Source: Clitopilus passeckerianus (Eukaryota > Basidiomycota > Agaricomycetes > Agaricales > Entolomataceae). From it: a stretch of 64,000 nt of DNA. The notes beneath the pieces were generated by a model. That model did no database searches and was not told where the DNA came from. It saw nothing but the letters and a program-made list of their open reading frames with translations. The stretch is from the NCBI GenBank assembly GCA_944990035.1, contig CALYLX010000083.1, forward strand, positions 434,001 through 498,000, read 5' to 3'. Positions 22,378 to 34,183 of the stretch are shown one piece after another. The stretch's first letter is position 1. Each line of letters starts with the position of its first letter. The position numbers and the translations under genes are program-made.

Positions 22378-22789
22378 GAACAGCATTAACGGTTCGTCTT
22401 TCTCTTCCGCCTCATTCCTTCGTACGTATAACAAACTGTTCACCTCCAATAGACCCCTCTCTTTAGTTCTTGTTTGTCGACTGCGAATCATCTCTTATGC
22501 CACCTGATGGTTAAATCATAAAATAGTATTTTGGACGTCTCTAATACAGTTTTCTTCATGTTATCTCACGACTCAAATTACAACCTGAGTCGAGATTAAA
22601 GTTCAGCCCATACAAACGTTATTCGGAAACGACGGCGTTTCGTGCAGTATTCAGCATCGTCGAGCAGGACAAAGAGACAAAAAAATCCCAAAAATTACGT
22701 AATATTTGCACGATTTTGCAACCGAGCCAGGTCACGCCTTTCTCTCAGCAGCCAACATCTCCTCCTCGTCCCCTCACTCGCGCCAAAAA

Positions 22790-25018
22790 ATGACTCTCCC
22801 TCAACGACCCCTACGAGGCTCACGGATATCCTCATTCTACCCAGTTAAAAGCTTGCCTTCCCTCTCTTCCCTCGACAGCGCGTTCCAGCTCCAGGAATAT
22901 ATCTCATTGCTCATACGACTTGATGTCCATGATGTTGAATCAATCGTTTCTTTGCCTGGGAAGAGGAAGGACGCTGGAGAGGATGCAGCTGGCAAAAATG
23001 GAGATGAGATTGATGCTGATAAGGCTGGGAATGAGATAATGGTGGACGAGCCTTGTTGGATTTACGAGCAGCTGAGGTATGTCGCCCATGCCGCTATGAG
23101 AACAAAGGAAATGGGAAGGTTAACGCGTCGCTTTTGGGTTGTAGACGGCTAGCGCAGGATCTGACGCATCCCCTGATTAATATGTTGCAGCAAGAATGCA
23201 CGCGCTCGACATGTCCTGAGATGAAAGCCGGAGAATGGCTTTACCTGTGCGTCGCGCATGGGAATGAAGGTGCACTCGAGGTACGTCGTTCAACCTTCCT
23301 TGTTTACTTCTACTCTCACTCAATATTTCTGTATCTGCTAGCAATGCTGCGCCATCGACTACATCCTCCACACCCTCGACAGTGCAACGGCGCTACTAAA
23401 CACCCCACGCGCATTCCCTTCTCGGTCAGTCGTGTCTTTTCTCCACTTCCACCCTTATTCTAACTCACCTCCCTCCCTACCCAGGCTCCAAATCCCCACC
23501 TCCTCCCACAGACACTTCGGCTCCCTCGCCCGTCGCTTAGGACGCATCTTCGCCCACGCATACTTCCACCACCGCGAAGCCTTCGAGCAAGCCGAAGCCG
23601 AATCGTCTCTCTACGCGCGCTTCTGCGCCCTGACGGAGAAGTTCGAGTTGGTGCCGAAGGAGTTTATGGTTATTCCGCCGAGACCCAGCCATGGTGCGCA
23701 TGGGGAGGAGGAGGAGGATGGGGATAGACGGGGGATGGTTAAGCCTATGGGTGTGAATCCTGAGATACAAAGCCATCCGACCGAATCTGGATCTGCGAGG
23801 GAGGTGAAGGAAGGACCGTGGCTTGGTTACTTGTCACCTCCCACCTCAACGGGTGTCAGTGAAAGAGGAACGAGCCCTATAAACGCGAGCCCCGGAAGCG
23901 ACAGTCCCCGAAAAATGGGCAGGGGGAGAACGGATACGATGGTTCTGAACGAGGCGTATGCTATTGCTGAGGAGCTTTCTAAAGCTAATGGAGGGAAGAA
24001 TGGAGAGGGAAAGAAGGAGGTGGAGAAGGATTTGAATTCGTTCTCGTTGTTGGCGAAACCTGAGCCGGAGGGTCAGTCGGAGGCGGATGTTGCTTCTGCG
24101 AAAGAGGAGGAGGCACAACATGCTGATGTTCCTATCATCCCCGTAAGTTCCCTTCCCTCCTTACACGTTCTTTCCCTCACTGATGATCTTCCTTTATAGG
24201 ACCAAGACCAACAATCCTTCCCCACCTCCTCCGAACACGTCGACCCAATCCCAGTTCCGGACGTAACACCCTCCTCCTCAACCGCCTTACCCGAAGCGGA
24301 TGTGACAGAGGTCACAGCAGTAAATGCCACACCTGAAATTTCTCCTGAGGCGTATACGACCGAATTTGAAGAACGGGACATCGAGCCTGTTACTGCTGCT
24401 GCGGTGGTGGTGGGGTCGGAAGAAAAGGAAGAGACACCTGCTGCTGTAGTTGAAGTTGATGCTGGAGTCGCAGCCGAGGAGGAGTCAAAACCAGCGATCG
24501 AAGACACCCCACCGAAGGACTCTGACGAAGACAAAGACATCACACCTTCATCATCAACCACACTTCAAGTCGAACCCCCTTCTGCCGCAGCTGCACGTGC
24601 AGAAGACACCAACACTCTCACCGCCTCGGCAGCAGCGGCGCTCATAACATCCATCTCTGGCCTCTCTGAACCTGAACCAACGGTCTCGGCGGGCGACGAC
24701 GTGCCGGATTCGCCTGTTGTTCCTAGGGAGGATAGGGAGGAGGTGTCGACTCTGTCGAGCGAAGTGTCGCCTCCACCTCCAGCAACGGCTATAGTGGAGA
24801 CGAAGGAGAAGGAGGAAGAGCCTGTTGCACCGGCAGCGGTACCAGAAACGGCGGAGGAGAAGGTGGAGAGTGAGATGAAGGAATTAGTTGGGGAAAAAGA
24901 GGAGATCAAGGAAGGGAAGCCCGCTGAGGCTGAGAGTGCGGACTCGGAGGCGAACTCAGACCGGGAGAAGGTGGAGAACCCCAAAGAGGAGGAAACACCT
25001 GCAGCAGCAAGTGCATGA
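22790..25018 (+). CDS. MOB kinase-activator (Mob1/phocein) family protein with long acidic tail
   Basis: Five exons, 22790-23076, 23145-23280, 23342-23424, 23485-24142 and 24200-25018, give about 660 codons in phase. Residues about 70-250 are a MOB domain. It includes TCPEMKAGEWLYLCVAHGNEG, the CCAIDYILHTLDSA helix, RHFGSLARRLGRIFAHAYFHH with the conserved His pair, and an AEAESSLYARF helix leading to FELVPKEF. The Cys and His residues that bind zinc in MOB proteins are present. MOB proteins bind and activate NDR/LATS kinases or act in the STRIPAK complex; the lack of an N-terminal extension and the EQCCAIDY motif point toward the phocein (Mob4-like) side. The remaining 400 residues are low-complexity, rich in Glu, Ala, Pro and Ser, and probably disordered. 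Typical MOB proteins are 210-320 residues, so the tail is unusual. Confidence 0.88.
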
Positions 25019-25487
25019 TGATTTCCGTATTGTTATTCGCCTGACGCTCGTTTTTTCGTGATACGACACGATATGATACCTCATTCTTTTCGATTCTTTG
25101 CTTTGCTTTTTCTATTCTTTCGTGGTTGTGTTGGCGATTCTGAGTTGTAGTGTTGTTATGTGATATTTAGAGGCTTGCGAATGTTAAATATTGTTTATAC
25201 AAAGTTCTCTAAGAGGTGGGGAGATGTTATGGTGACTCGGTTACCTACTTGCGGTAAGGTAAGGTATCCTGTTACGCTCTAGTCCAAGTTACTTATTGTC
25301 TACAGATATCTCGGCTGAAAACCCTGTCGAACAACTTCTAAATCGACATACCTAACAGTTCGGCTGCCGAAGCTTTCACGCTATGAACTAAGCCCAAAAG
25401 AATGTGCTTTTTGTGGTTATAATCTCTCAGTCTCTTCGCAGTCTTGAATCTCGACGTTTCTCGCCATACTCAGGCTACACGTTCAGG
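25019..25487. other. Intergenic region
   Basis: 3' region of the MOB gene and promoter of the HsbA-like gene; no further gene seen. Confidence 0.35.
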
Positions 25488-26203
25488 ATGCGCTTCCGAC
25501 TCTCTATTCTCTTCGCCCTCACCACCATCGTTGTCTACGGCATCGCGCAGACTGCTCATAAGGTTGAGGCGGACATAGCGGAAATTGCCAGCCAGATTGT
25601 TGCACTCGACAACGCCGCCCAGACTTTCTCTTCTGCGGGGGAAACTTTGACAGATGGATTGGTCAGTATTCCCCATGCCCAATTGAACACGATGATTTAC
25701 ACCAATCGACCTTCCATTGACAGGCCATACACACCACCGCTGAGAAACTCAAGTCGACCATCACCCAAGCTACAAACGACATCCTCGTAGGGGACATTCT
25801 TCCTATACCATCCCGAGATCTTTGACCTTGCTTTAGGCCAACTCAAGCCCACTCTCGGATGATGAGGGACTCGATGTTATCGACTCTTTTGGCGATTTAG
25901 TGGCCAGTTTTTCCGATGTTCTGAACAAGATCCAGGCATTGAGACCTACCATTGGATCCTTCCCAAACCCCAGCATCTCCACTCTCGTGAAGCACGATTT
26001 GTTTGACCTACGGGCCAACATTTTGGCTTTTGGCAAGGCTTTGATTAACGCTACACCGGTGAGTTCCACAGTAATGTTCATAGAGACTGGATACTAGGAA
26101 ACGACGGACTGAGATATTACAGGCTGGTCTCAAGGCTCAGACCACCGCTTTTTGCGACGAGCTGGATGGGTATTTTGGTACCGTTCAGCGAGCGTATTGG
26201 TGA
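25488..26203 (+). CDS. Hydrophobic-surface-binding protein A (HsbA)-like secreted protein
   Basis: Four exons, 25488-25661, 25724-25786, 25837-26058 and 26123-26203, join to 179 codons with clean phases. Residues 1-20 form a signal peptide (MRFRLSILFALTTIVVYGIA). The rest is an all-helical domain of the HsbA/galactomannoprotein type: an early segment ADIAEIASQIVALDNAAQTF, a middle LTDGLAIHTTAEKLKSTI, and a late VKHDLFDLRANILAFGKALINATP. The size matches the family. Such proteins are secreted and coat hydrophobic surfaces or the cell wall; the Aspergillus founder recruits a polyesterase to plastic. Near the C-terminus there is a single Cys. Confidence 0.78.
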
Positions 26204-26546
26204 AGTTGACTTTCCCCGGAGGTGACCGAGTTGTGCGAGGACGTTGGACGAGTACATATCAATTCACCGTTCGAGAGCCTCTTGATACTTCTTGTGCAGA
26301 GACGTATTTGGAGCGAGCTTCCCGACAGGAACACCTTGACTTGTTAAGCAGAGCCTCGTAAAAACCAGGTCGTTTTGAAGGCCATTTCATCAGGGTTTCA
26401 TAGTACGCCAAAAGAGGGAAACCATTGTGTGTGAATAGTGGGCTGATACGGCACTTCTTGTATCACACTCCGACCTCCTCCTGACATGAGGCTGACCTCT
26501 ACCTGGCCTTGACCCGAACCTTAACCATCCAAACCTTCATTAATTA
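26204..26546. other. Intergenic region
   Basis: Nothing recognised beyond short frames. Confidence 0.35.
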
Positions 26547-27903
26547 ATGGAAAAGCAGACTCCTCCTGCCTCCTTAGCTATCTCAGAGCTGCCTGCGGGG
26601 GAATTCGTGTCGAATGAGCCTCTGTTCAACGATAGCTCCACTTTGTTCAGTTTGAGGTGGGTAGATCCGCCATTCGATTTGTATCTTTCACTCATCTTCA
26701 GCAGACGGAGAACACCGTTGTACGGTTCTCCGCTATCATTTCACCAATCCAGCAAAATATCAGCAAGATCCAGATGCTCCAGTTGGAGAAGGCCCAGATG
26801 AGGAGACTGTACAACTCTCGGACGTACGACTGGAAGACTTGCATCAGCTTTTAACTATTCTGCATCCACTGTACGCCTTTCTACCTTCACTGTTCCATTC
26901 AAACAAGCCCAAATCTTTTTCCCATAGAAATACAGACGACGGCCCCAAAACCTCAGACGACTGGCTCTGCGTTCTTTACCTCTCCACCCGTCTCAACTCT
27001 TCAACGTTCAACATCAGTCAGCTCGCCGTCACCGCCGTCGGGAAATACAAACCTCCCTCTATCAAACGAATCCTCCCAGCCCGCCAATTTCACCGAGTCT
27101 ATCGGCTCACAGCGGAATGCTTGACCCTCGTCAAACGTCGAGAAAGCATCTCATTTACATAAAGACGCACAGAGCCATGGTCCATCCGCTACTATCAACC
27201 TTTACCAAATCAGAGAATTCTGCTCTCAGGTCAACTAATCCGAAACCAGGGCTCCGCACCTCAGCCCACTAGCAGGGGAACTCCCTGTTTGGCCCTCCCC
27301 CTTCTGCCGTTTCAACAGCTGCTCCCACTGGCACGAATTCAAAACCTTCTCCCGGACCGATACCTCGAAACCATCGACTATGTCTTCGGGCAGGAATTCG
27401 CCTCAGTCATCGTTAAAGTGATAGACGCCACTGGAAGAGCTGTCCCTGGAGCAAGCAAGCTGGGTATCATCCAATGGCTGCCTGCCGGTGATGCCTACAT
27501 AGAGCTTGCTCGAAGGCATGAGGCCTTGAGGGGTTGAATGAGGGTGAACGGAGAATCAGAGGGTGGACTTTGAGGCGTGCGCTGGAAATCATAGGGTCAG
27601 GGAGAAGTTCCTTTCTGGTGATGATGTCGCAGGGCGACTTTGGGGGGAAGAGTTAGTGAGGACGGAGTTTGAGCTGGAGCTGGGCGATGTGAGGAGACAT
27701 GACGAGGATAAGGGTCTGGGAGAGGTTCTTTTCTGGTGATGATGTCGCGGGGAGGATTTTGGAGTATGCGAAGTTGGTGAGGACGAAATTTGAGCTAGAG
27801 CTGGGCGATGTGGGGAGATATGGTGAGGAGTTGAGGATGAGGAAATGGAAGGTGAGGGAGGCGGGGAAGGGAAACCACAGTGGGGTATTGGATGAGGGTT
27901 AAA
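26547..27903 (+). pseudogene. BTB/POZ paralogue, decayed
   Basis: Codon-by-codon comparison with the gene at 28986 shows the same exon plan: start region, intron near 26656-26709, BTB segment, intron near 26870-26929, then the repeat region. It is broken. One base is missing near 26728, where the paralogue has the codons for RVPRYHF, so the correct peptide TNPAKYQQDPDAPVGEGPDE continues in another frame. A further shift leads to a stop after ISFT near 27160. The block RYLETIDYVFGQEF (near 27360) lies in yet another frame. The 3' end is duplicated in tandem (27590-27700 and 27710-27823). Confidence 0.82.
27590..27823 (+). repeat. Imperfect tandem duplication inside the BTB pseudogene
   Basis: Two copies of about 110-115 bp, each running from a GGTCAGGGAGAAGTTCC- or GGTCTGGGAGAGGTTCT-like start through GGTGATGATGTCGC to GAGCTGGAGCTGGGCGATGT. 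The words correspond to the penultimate coding block of the intact paralogues (FELELGDVRR). Confidence 0.7.
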
Positions 27904-28380
27904 AGGATGGAGCACGAAGACTCAGTACTCAGTATCCAAGAACTTTGCTGCTGGGGAGAACCCTCTTGCGTATAGGTCTATTCAGGTACTGAGTAGAACC
28001 TCTAGATCGGGCTCGCATCGATTCTGTGTGGTCGATTGGCTCACGATGGGAATAGTAATACTTGAACCATGTCAAGTGATGTTTTGATAGAAAGGTCTTG
28101 GACATCATATATACACGTCCACTCTCCTGCTACGATTTCATGCCGGGCACGTGAGGACCGAATTTTCCCAACGTTACCTCACTCGCTGTTGTTCGAAATA
28201 GCCACTGACAGTCTTCTACTACCCTTGCCCATGCCACCCCTCTCCTCTCTAACCTCACTAGATGTGAATCGTTGGTTGCTTCAACCTATGAGTGTGGGGA
28301 CAATCTGATCCCCTTTGTATAACGTATATTGAAATATATATGGCCCTTCTGCGCAGAAACCAAAGTTATACACGGAAATT
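27904..28380. other. Intergenic region
   Basis: No gene seen. Confidence 0.35.
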
Positions 28381-28650
28381 CTAGGCATCGTCTACACAGC
28401 CGACCGCAGGATCAGCATTGAAAATAATCTCCTTAGCTTTCTTAAATGTATCTAGAATTTGTTCGACACTCTCAGCAGGGAGACCCGCTTGTTGAGTGCA
28501 ACCTGCGAGGTTGCGTACTGACATGTCGAAGCTATGTACCACGTCGTTGGTTCTCTGCTCGGATGGTTCGTTGGTGTACTTGGCAATCGACGTCAGAATA
28601 GACTCCTTGGCCTGATCCAGACAGGCCTTCGCATTCGCTTGGGAGAGTAT
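28381..28650 (-). CDS. C-terminal exon of an unknown Cys-containing protein
   Basis: The minus strand gives about 88 sensible codons from QANAKACLDQAKESILTSIA to the stop (plus-strand CTA at 28381), with a helical, acidic character and three Cys residues (ACLD, GCTQ, GCVD). Upstream in the same frame is a TGA at about 28662, so it must be joined to an exon further right by a splice or be a fragment. No convincing upstream exon was found before the divergent BTB gene at 28986. Confidence 0.35.
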   Translation of the reverse strand: MLSQANAKACLDQAKESILTSIAKYTNEPSEQRTNDVVHSFDMSVRNLAGCTQQAGLPAESVEQILDTFKKAKEIIFNADPAVGCVDDA

Positions 28651-28985
28651 TCATCCCCCGACTCTCGGCCTTTTGAACGAAGGGTCTTGCAAGCCACCGA
28701 AAATCTCACGTAATACCCGGAGGCTTCAATTTTCCGTCATCACTTGTCCCTTCCTTCCATGTCGGCCTGGGCCTCTGGTCACTGAAGCATGCTGAACATC
28801 CATATTCATGGCGAGCTGAAACTATCAAAAAAAGAACATAGCAACAGTTTGGAACCTGTAACAGTTGCGCCAATGATACCGAAGACCTCGCCTGAATCAC
28901 ATCATGCTCATGTTCAACCTCATGGGCCATCTTCCTGATCCGCCATGAACAGGTTGTCCCGGGCCATGCTCTTCGACTACCAACC

Positions 28986-30275
28986 ATGACAGAACAACAA
29001 GCACTTAAGGACTCCGAATCGTTGAATGAACCTCTGTTCAAAGATGATCTCTATTACCTTGACTTCGTTCAATTTGAGGTATGGAGGTCTTTGCTTACAG
29101 TTTTATTTGACACTCAGTGCGTTAACAGGCGGAAGACACCATTCTAAGAGTTCCTCGCTACCACTTTACGCATCGCCCAGGAAGCCAGCCAGGGCCCCAG
29201 GCTCAAGTTGGAGAAGATCCTGATGAGGAGACTATTCAGCTACCGGACGTACGGCTTGAAGACTTTCGACAGCTTCTGACTATTTTACATCCTTTGTATG
29301 ATATTCCCCTGCACCGTCCCCTTCTTGAATCATTCTGAACTTAGTCCCCGTAGAAACGCCGAAGACGGACCAAAAACTTTGGACCACTGGATCTCAGTCC
29401 TCTACCTCTCCACCCGGTACCAACTCTATAAAATCCGTGAACTTGCTATCACTTCCCTTTTGAAAATCGACATACCTTCGATTAGACGAATCCTTCTCGC
29501 TCGCCAATTCGGTCTGGTAGATTGGCTCGCTACAGAGTATATGAACCTCGTTAAACGTTCAGCGAGCATCTCTTTCAAGGAAGCACAGGATCTAGGCCTC
29601 CCAGCGACCATCAAGCTGTACCAAATCAGAGAATTCGCCCTCAAAACAGTACCAAAACATCATCCCGGTTTTCCAAATCAGCCTCTCCCGGTTCAAACCC
29701 GTGTTAGGGTTCTTGATCCTCCTCCTAAAACAACACCTCAACCTTCGGTCTCTCAGCCTCTCTCAGATGAAGACCGCTACCTCAACAATGTCGACGACGT
29801 CTTTGACGGAGAATTTACTTCGGCCAACGTTGTGGTCACAGATACCATCGAAAGAGCCATCCTAGCTCGTTCTCTTGGGGTCATTCAATGGCTACGTCAT
29901 GCCTACGTTGAGCTCGCCCGCCGTACTGAAGCCCTTACCGAGCTTGAAGCTGAGAAACTGGGTCTCGAGGCCTCCGTCGGAATTTACAAGGTCAGGGAGA
30001 ATATCCTTTGTGGTAACGACGGGGGTACCGGGAATCGTACCACAACGACAACGGGGACATGGGCACTCTCGAACGAACGGGAGTGTGAGAAGTTGATTAA
30101 GGCGAAGTTTGAGCTGGAGCTGGGGGACGTGAGGAGGGACGGGGCGTTGTATAGTGGGTTGGCGAGGAGTTCGGCTGCGGTGGTTGTGGTCAACGAAGGA
30201 GATGGGGTGGATGGTCATCAGGAGGAGCAGAAGGGATGGAAAGGGAAGGGCAAAAAGAAGAAGGCGAAGAAGTGA
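28986..30275 (+). CDS. BTB/POZ domain protein 2
   Basis: Three exons, 28986-29078, 29129-29295 and 29354-30275, give 393 codons in phase. The BTB segment begins EPLFKDDLYYLDFVQFE, continues AEDTILRVPRYHFTHRPGSQPGP and ends with LPDVRLEDFRQLLTILHPL. Two family repeats follow: IRRILLARQFGLVDWLATEYMNLVKR at about 120-150 and ERAILARSLGVIQWLRHAYVELARR at about 265-295. A FELELGDVRRD block and a Lys-rich end (KGKGKKKKAKK) close the protein. The start is the first ATG of the exon and matches the paralogue's spacing. It is the best template for reading the pseudogene just upstream. Confidence 0.87.
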
Positions 30276-30541
30276 GGGGACGGAGTCTGGTTGACGAGTT
30301 TTCCGGTGTGGCATGTGCGTTGGTCATAGCACCTACGTATGGAGTGAATCTCCGCCTTATCATCGACCATGGAATGCATTGTATGCTCAAGCCTTTCTCG
30401 CCAGCCCCTGAGTGTCGTTTGGGCGCCTTTCTTCCAGACCAGGTGACGGAGAATTAAAGCACATGCTGATGAAAGCTTCAACCCACCCAGGTTTGGACCC
30501 ACAGGCGCCTCTCGACATGAGGCACTTGCCATCGAACCACC

Positions 30542-31817
30542 GTGACGGACTCGGAGGCACCGCCTGCGGTACTATCTGAACACGAGGCCCAGCTAGATTT
30601 GTGCCCTACCAAACCTGAATGTCCACCCCAGGATGATATCGTATTCAAGGAAGATATCCCATTCAAAGATGATCTCTACTACCTCAGCTTCGTTCAATTT
30701 GAGGTAGGAGTGCGACCCATCAATAGCTGTTGGGCGCTAAATGAGGCCATTTAGATTGAAGATTCAGTCATGCTCGTACCAAGATACCACTTCATAGGCT
30801 CGAGCTGTTTTCGTGGAGAGCCCAAGAACGATTTCCATATGAAGGACCAATTGCTCAGTCTTCAAGATGGGAAAATAAAGGATTTTCATTGTCTTTTGAA
30901 TGTGATGTACCCCCCGTGAGCTTCGACCACGTCTACTTTTAGATCTCCAATCTCATGGTAGTCTACAGATCAACGGAAGACCTACCCATTCCTTCGTTAA
31001 CTGGGTCTCGGTCTTGGATCTCTCGACCAAGTACAAACTCTTCAAAATCCGCAAGCTCGCCTTCACCGAGCTACAGGTTTACCAAATGTCAGCCGTGGAA
31101 CGAATCACACTGGCACGATCGTACGGTCATCTTCGATGGCTCGCTTCTGGATATGTGGACCTCGCCAAACGTGGCGAGAGCATAACATTCAAGGAAGCTC
31201 AGGAACTTGGCCTTGCAGCGGCAATCAAGATATGTCAGATTCTACAGTCGGCTCTGGAGGATATCGCCAAGAAGCGCGAAATCATGACCCGAAGCCGATA
31301 TGGATCGTATAGAAACTCGACCCCTCCACCAGAGCCAAAGAGATCCATAGAGAACTACCTCGCCAAGATTGACTCTCTCTGTGACCGGGAACTTTCATCC
31401 ATCGGCGTTACTGTCACCGATAGTATCAATCGGGCCATCCGAGCACGCTCACTGGGTATACCGGAATGGCTGCGATATTGTTACCTTGAACTCGCAAGAC
31501 ATCCAAGTGGCCTGTCAGAGCGGGAAGCTGAAAGATTGGGACTGGAAGCCTCGATCACGATATTCCAAGTAAAGGAGAGTATACTCCATGACGAAGATGG
31601 CGGAAGAAATGAGCCTGAGGTCACCCTGAAGGAGTTAGAATACGAGCGGACGGTGAGGGCGAAGTTTGAGCTGGAGCTAGGACAGGTACGAAGAGATGAG
31701 GCTGCGTTCAGTGGGTTTGTCCTGAATACTACTGCGGCTATGGAGTCTGAGGAGGGTCCCAGCCGCCAGGGAACTCCAGGTTTTGCAAAGAAGAGGATTC
31801 TGAAGAAGAAGAAATGA
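30542..31817 (+). CDS. BTB/POZ domain protein 3
   Basis: Three exons, 30542-30703, 30755-30915 and 30962-31817, give 392 codons. The N-terminus is longer than in protein 2 and repeats a motif in tandem (EDIPFKDDLYYLSFVQFE). The BTB segment carries VMLVPRYHF and IKDFHCLLNVMYPP. The acceptor of the third exon must be the TAG at 30959-30961; the next AG would put the repeat region out of frame. The family repeats (VERITLARSYGHLRWLASGYVDLAKR, then NRAIRARSLGIPEWLRYCYLELARH) and a basic tail (KKRILKKKK) follow. It is 270 bp downstream of protein 2 in the same orientation, a tandem array made by duplication. Confidence 0.85.
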
Positions 31818-32114
31818 TGTTTATGATTGGGCAAGCCACATTTGGGCATCGAAACAAGTGTTGTGTATCTACATACTTCCATGTTGAACCATGTTTCTTT
31901 TCTCCTTATACGTTTACAGTCCCCTTCTGCGTAGGCATAACCTTCCCCCTTTCACCCCAACATGTGATTCCAACTTCCACATTTGCGCCCCGGCTCAGCT
32001 CACCGAATGAGTCGCGATAGACCATCCCACAACTGGACAGCTCCAAGAGATCCCAGACTCCTTCACTCAGCCTCCTGCGCTACGAGATAACATCAGGGAA
32101 CAATTATTAAACCG
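31818..32114. other. Intergenic region between convergent genes
   Basis: 3' ends of BTB protein 3 and of the minus-strand unknown gene; nothing else. Confidence 0.35.
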
Positions 32115-34183
32115 TCAATACTCCACATTCGGGAAAGAAAAATCATGTGGGCATACCTCTCTGCGTGCAGCCTTCGTTTTCGGATATCTCATGGCCACAG
32201 AGTCCATGTGGAAATCCAGCTCCCTATCTTCGGATGCACACTTGCGTTCGAGCGCGGGGGAGGTGTAGAGTTTGTCATCGGAAGGCGGTGGCGAAAGGGG
32301 GCGGAAAGGGTCGTCCTCATCCATTCCTTCATCCGAGGCTTCCACTAAATGAGCAGCTGGGCGTTCCGGAGAGTTGGGTAAAGATGAAGACGGTGCTGGG
32401 GAGGCGTCAGATCGTTTCGGCGACGGATAAGCATTGTTCCCTCTGCGTTCTGCCGCCTTCGGAGGATCCGGAGTGCTGACATCTTTTGACTGTAAAGGCG
32501 GCGGCAGAAATGTGATAACTCTCCTCCCCGCAGTCGCACTCATCCCGGACTTGGTACCGGGAGGAAGCTGACCAGTTAATGTTGGAATTCGGAACTTCTG
32601 GGTTCGCTTGGGCTTCACCGGCGATGGCCTGGGAGAATATCTCGTTAGTTCTCTTGGACGGTCGTCTTGAAACGAGAGCTACAGACCCTTTGACGTTTCG
32701 CTTCCCTTTCTTAGGGAGAGTGGTGAATTCTTCATCTGGATCTACTGGATTGAAGTCGTACGCGTCTTTGCGAGCTCTAGTGTGTCCCCCAGATTTGAAG
32801 CGCTTCGGCGTTCCAAGTAAAGAGGGAGATGTGCTTCTTTTATGAGGAGTAGTGTTGTCGTTGTGGGTGCGTATTGGGGTAACCAATGCCTCCTCCTCTT
32901 CGTCCGAAAAGTCGCCAGGAAGACGAGGGGCAAGATGCAAATGGCTCTTTTGTTGGTCAGCAGTAGGCGTATATGGATCGCACTTCTTGCTTGTATGCAG
33001 CGGGGCCGAGTGTCTGGTGATGAAATCCGGGTTACAATTAGTACGGTCGATGAAAGGTTGATAGTCATTAGTGTATGCGTCGTTATGGTCTAAAGCAGGG
33101 TCAGAGTCGCAATTAATGCGTCCATTAGGGCTCACCAGTAGCTGAGCGATGTCCGCTGAGCGAGTCGTTCCTATATTCCGGAAGATTGAAGGCTCTGATG
33201 GCCTTCTGGTAGCTGTTAGGAGCGCAGCTCCCGGCCAGACCGGGTCGCATAGAAGACTGATGGAAAGGACGAATAGGCGATGAGAAATGAGTAGGCTCAG
33301 TGATCCCAGAATTCAGATAGTCAGTCCCTTTCGGTGGAGAGGAAAATGGTGCATTGGTGTAAGCCTTCACGGGAGTTTTGAATCTCTGCGGCGCAGTGAG
33401 TAGACGTATAGAATTCAGCGAAGCAGACGAGAGATTAGATGGTGTGTCCTGCCTAGAGGCGGTAATGCTGGGAGGAACAAAGCGACGACTTGGCTTCAGG
33501 GATTCATGAGTTGTTGGGAGCTTTAGAGAATGCTTAGAAGTATTCGCCCTTGTGGCTATATGCGCCTGTTTGGGGATACCCGATGAAAGCCTTGGTGGAA
33601 GGATAGGTCGACAGGTTGGCAAAGTAGCCACTCGAGGTGCATTAGCGTTTGCCTGAGGCCTTCTCGGAGGCAACGCAGCAGATACGGTAGCGAAAGTAGA
33701 GGAGGGCACAGATTCAAACGTTTTCTCCCCCAGATTTGGAGCAACGAAAACAGGTTCGACAAGGTGGTCTCCACTTGGTCGATCAAGAGGTTGGATTGTC
33801 GTCTTCCCAGTAACATTCGAATTCACGGTAGCTTTGGTAGTTTGTTGCTTCAGCTGTTCCACAATGGCTCTTTTCTGAGCAGCCGAGCCATTCTTAGGCT
33901 TCGTAGGCACTTTAAAGGGACCAGCCGTGGATGATTGTCCTTCCTTGAGACCAGAGTCTCCTCGCAGAGCCACATTTATCTTCGCTATACTGAAGGGGTT
34001 CCGTTTATAGGGTATAGCTTCTCCTTCATCCTCTTCCGCGGTGTAATTCTTTGCCCCAGCACCTATAGATGCCTCTGTAGCTTGAGTATCAGAATCCGAA
34101 TCGCTGGAGGAATCCCAGGCCGAACAAGCTCCTGCTCCCGTTCGTAGATTGAACGTCCATTCCGAAGAGGCCTTGGGAGGCAT
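32115..34183 (-). CDS. Ser/Pro-rich, probably disordered protein of unknown function
   Basis: Three exons on the minus strand: 34183-33136, 33089 to about 32691, and about 32628-32115. The first intron (33135-33090) is clear. The second is inferred from a strong branch point and acceptor (ACTAACGAGATATTCTCCCAG); its donor is probably near 32690. About 650 codons. The N-terminus MPPKASSEWTFNLRTGAG is followed by an acidic Ser-Asp run at residues 25-33. Much of the rest is Pro/Ser/Thr-rich with many SP and TP sites (for example GTPKRFKSG, SPPKGTDY) and basic patches that could act as nuclear signals. No folded domain is recognised. It is divergent from the split transposase at 34811, with about 630 bp between them. 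Possibly a nuclear, CDK-regulated protein, but that is only inferred from composition. Confidence 0.65.

Noticed and set aside
24200..25018. Minus-strand Ser/Thr-rich frames opposite the MOB tail
   Set aside because: They are complements of the Glu/Ala-rich codons; the plus frame is linked by a proper intron to the MOB domain.
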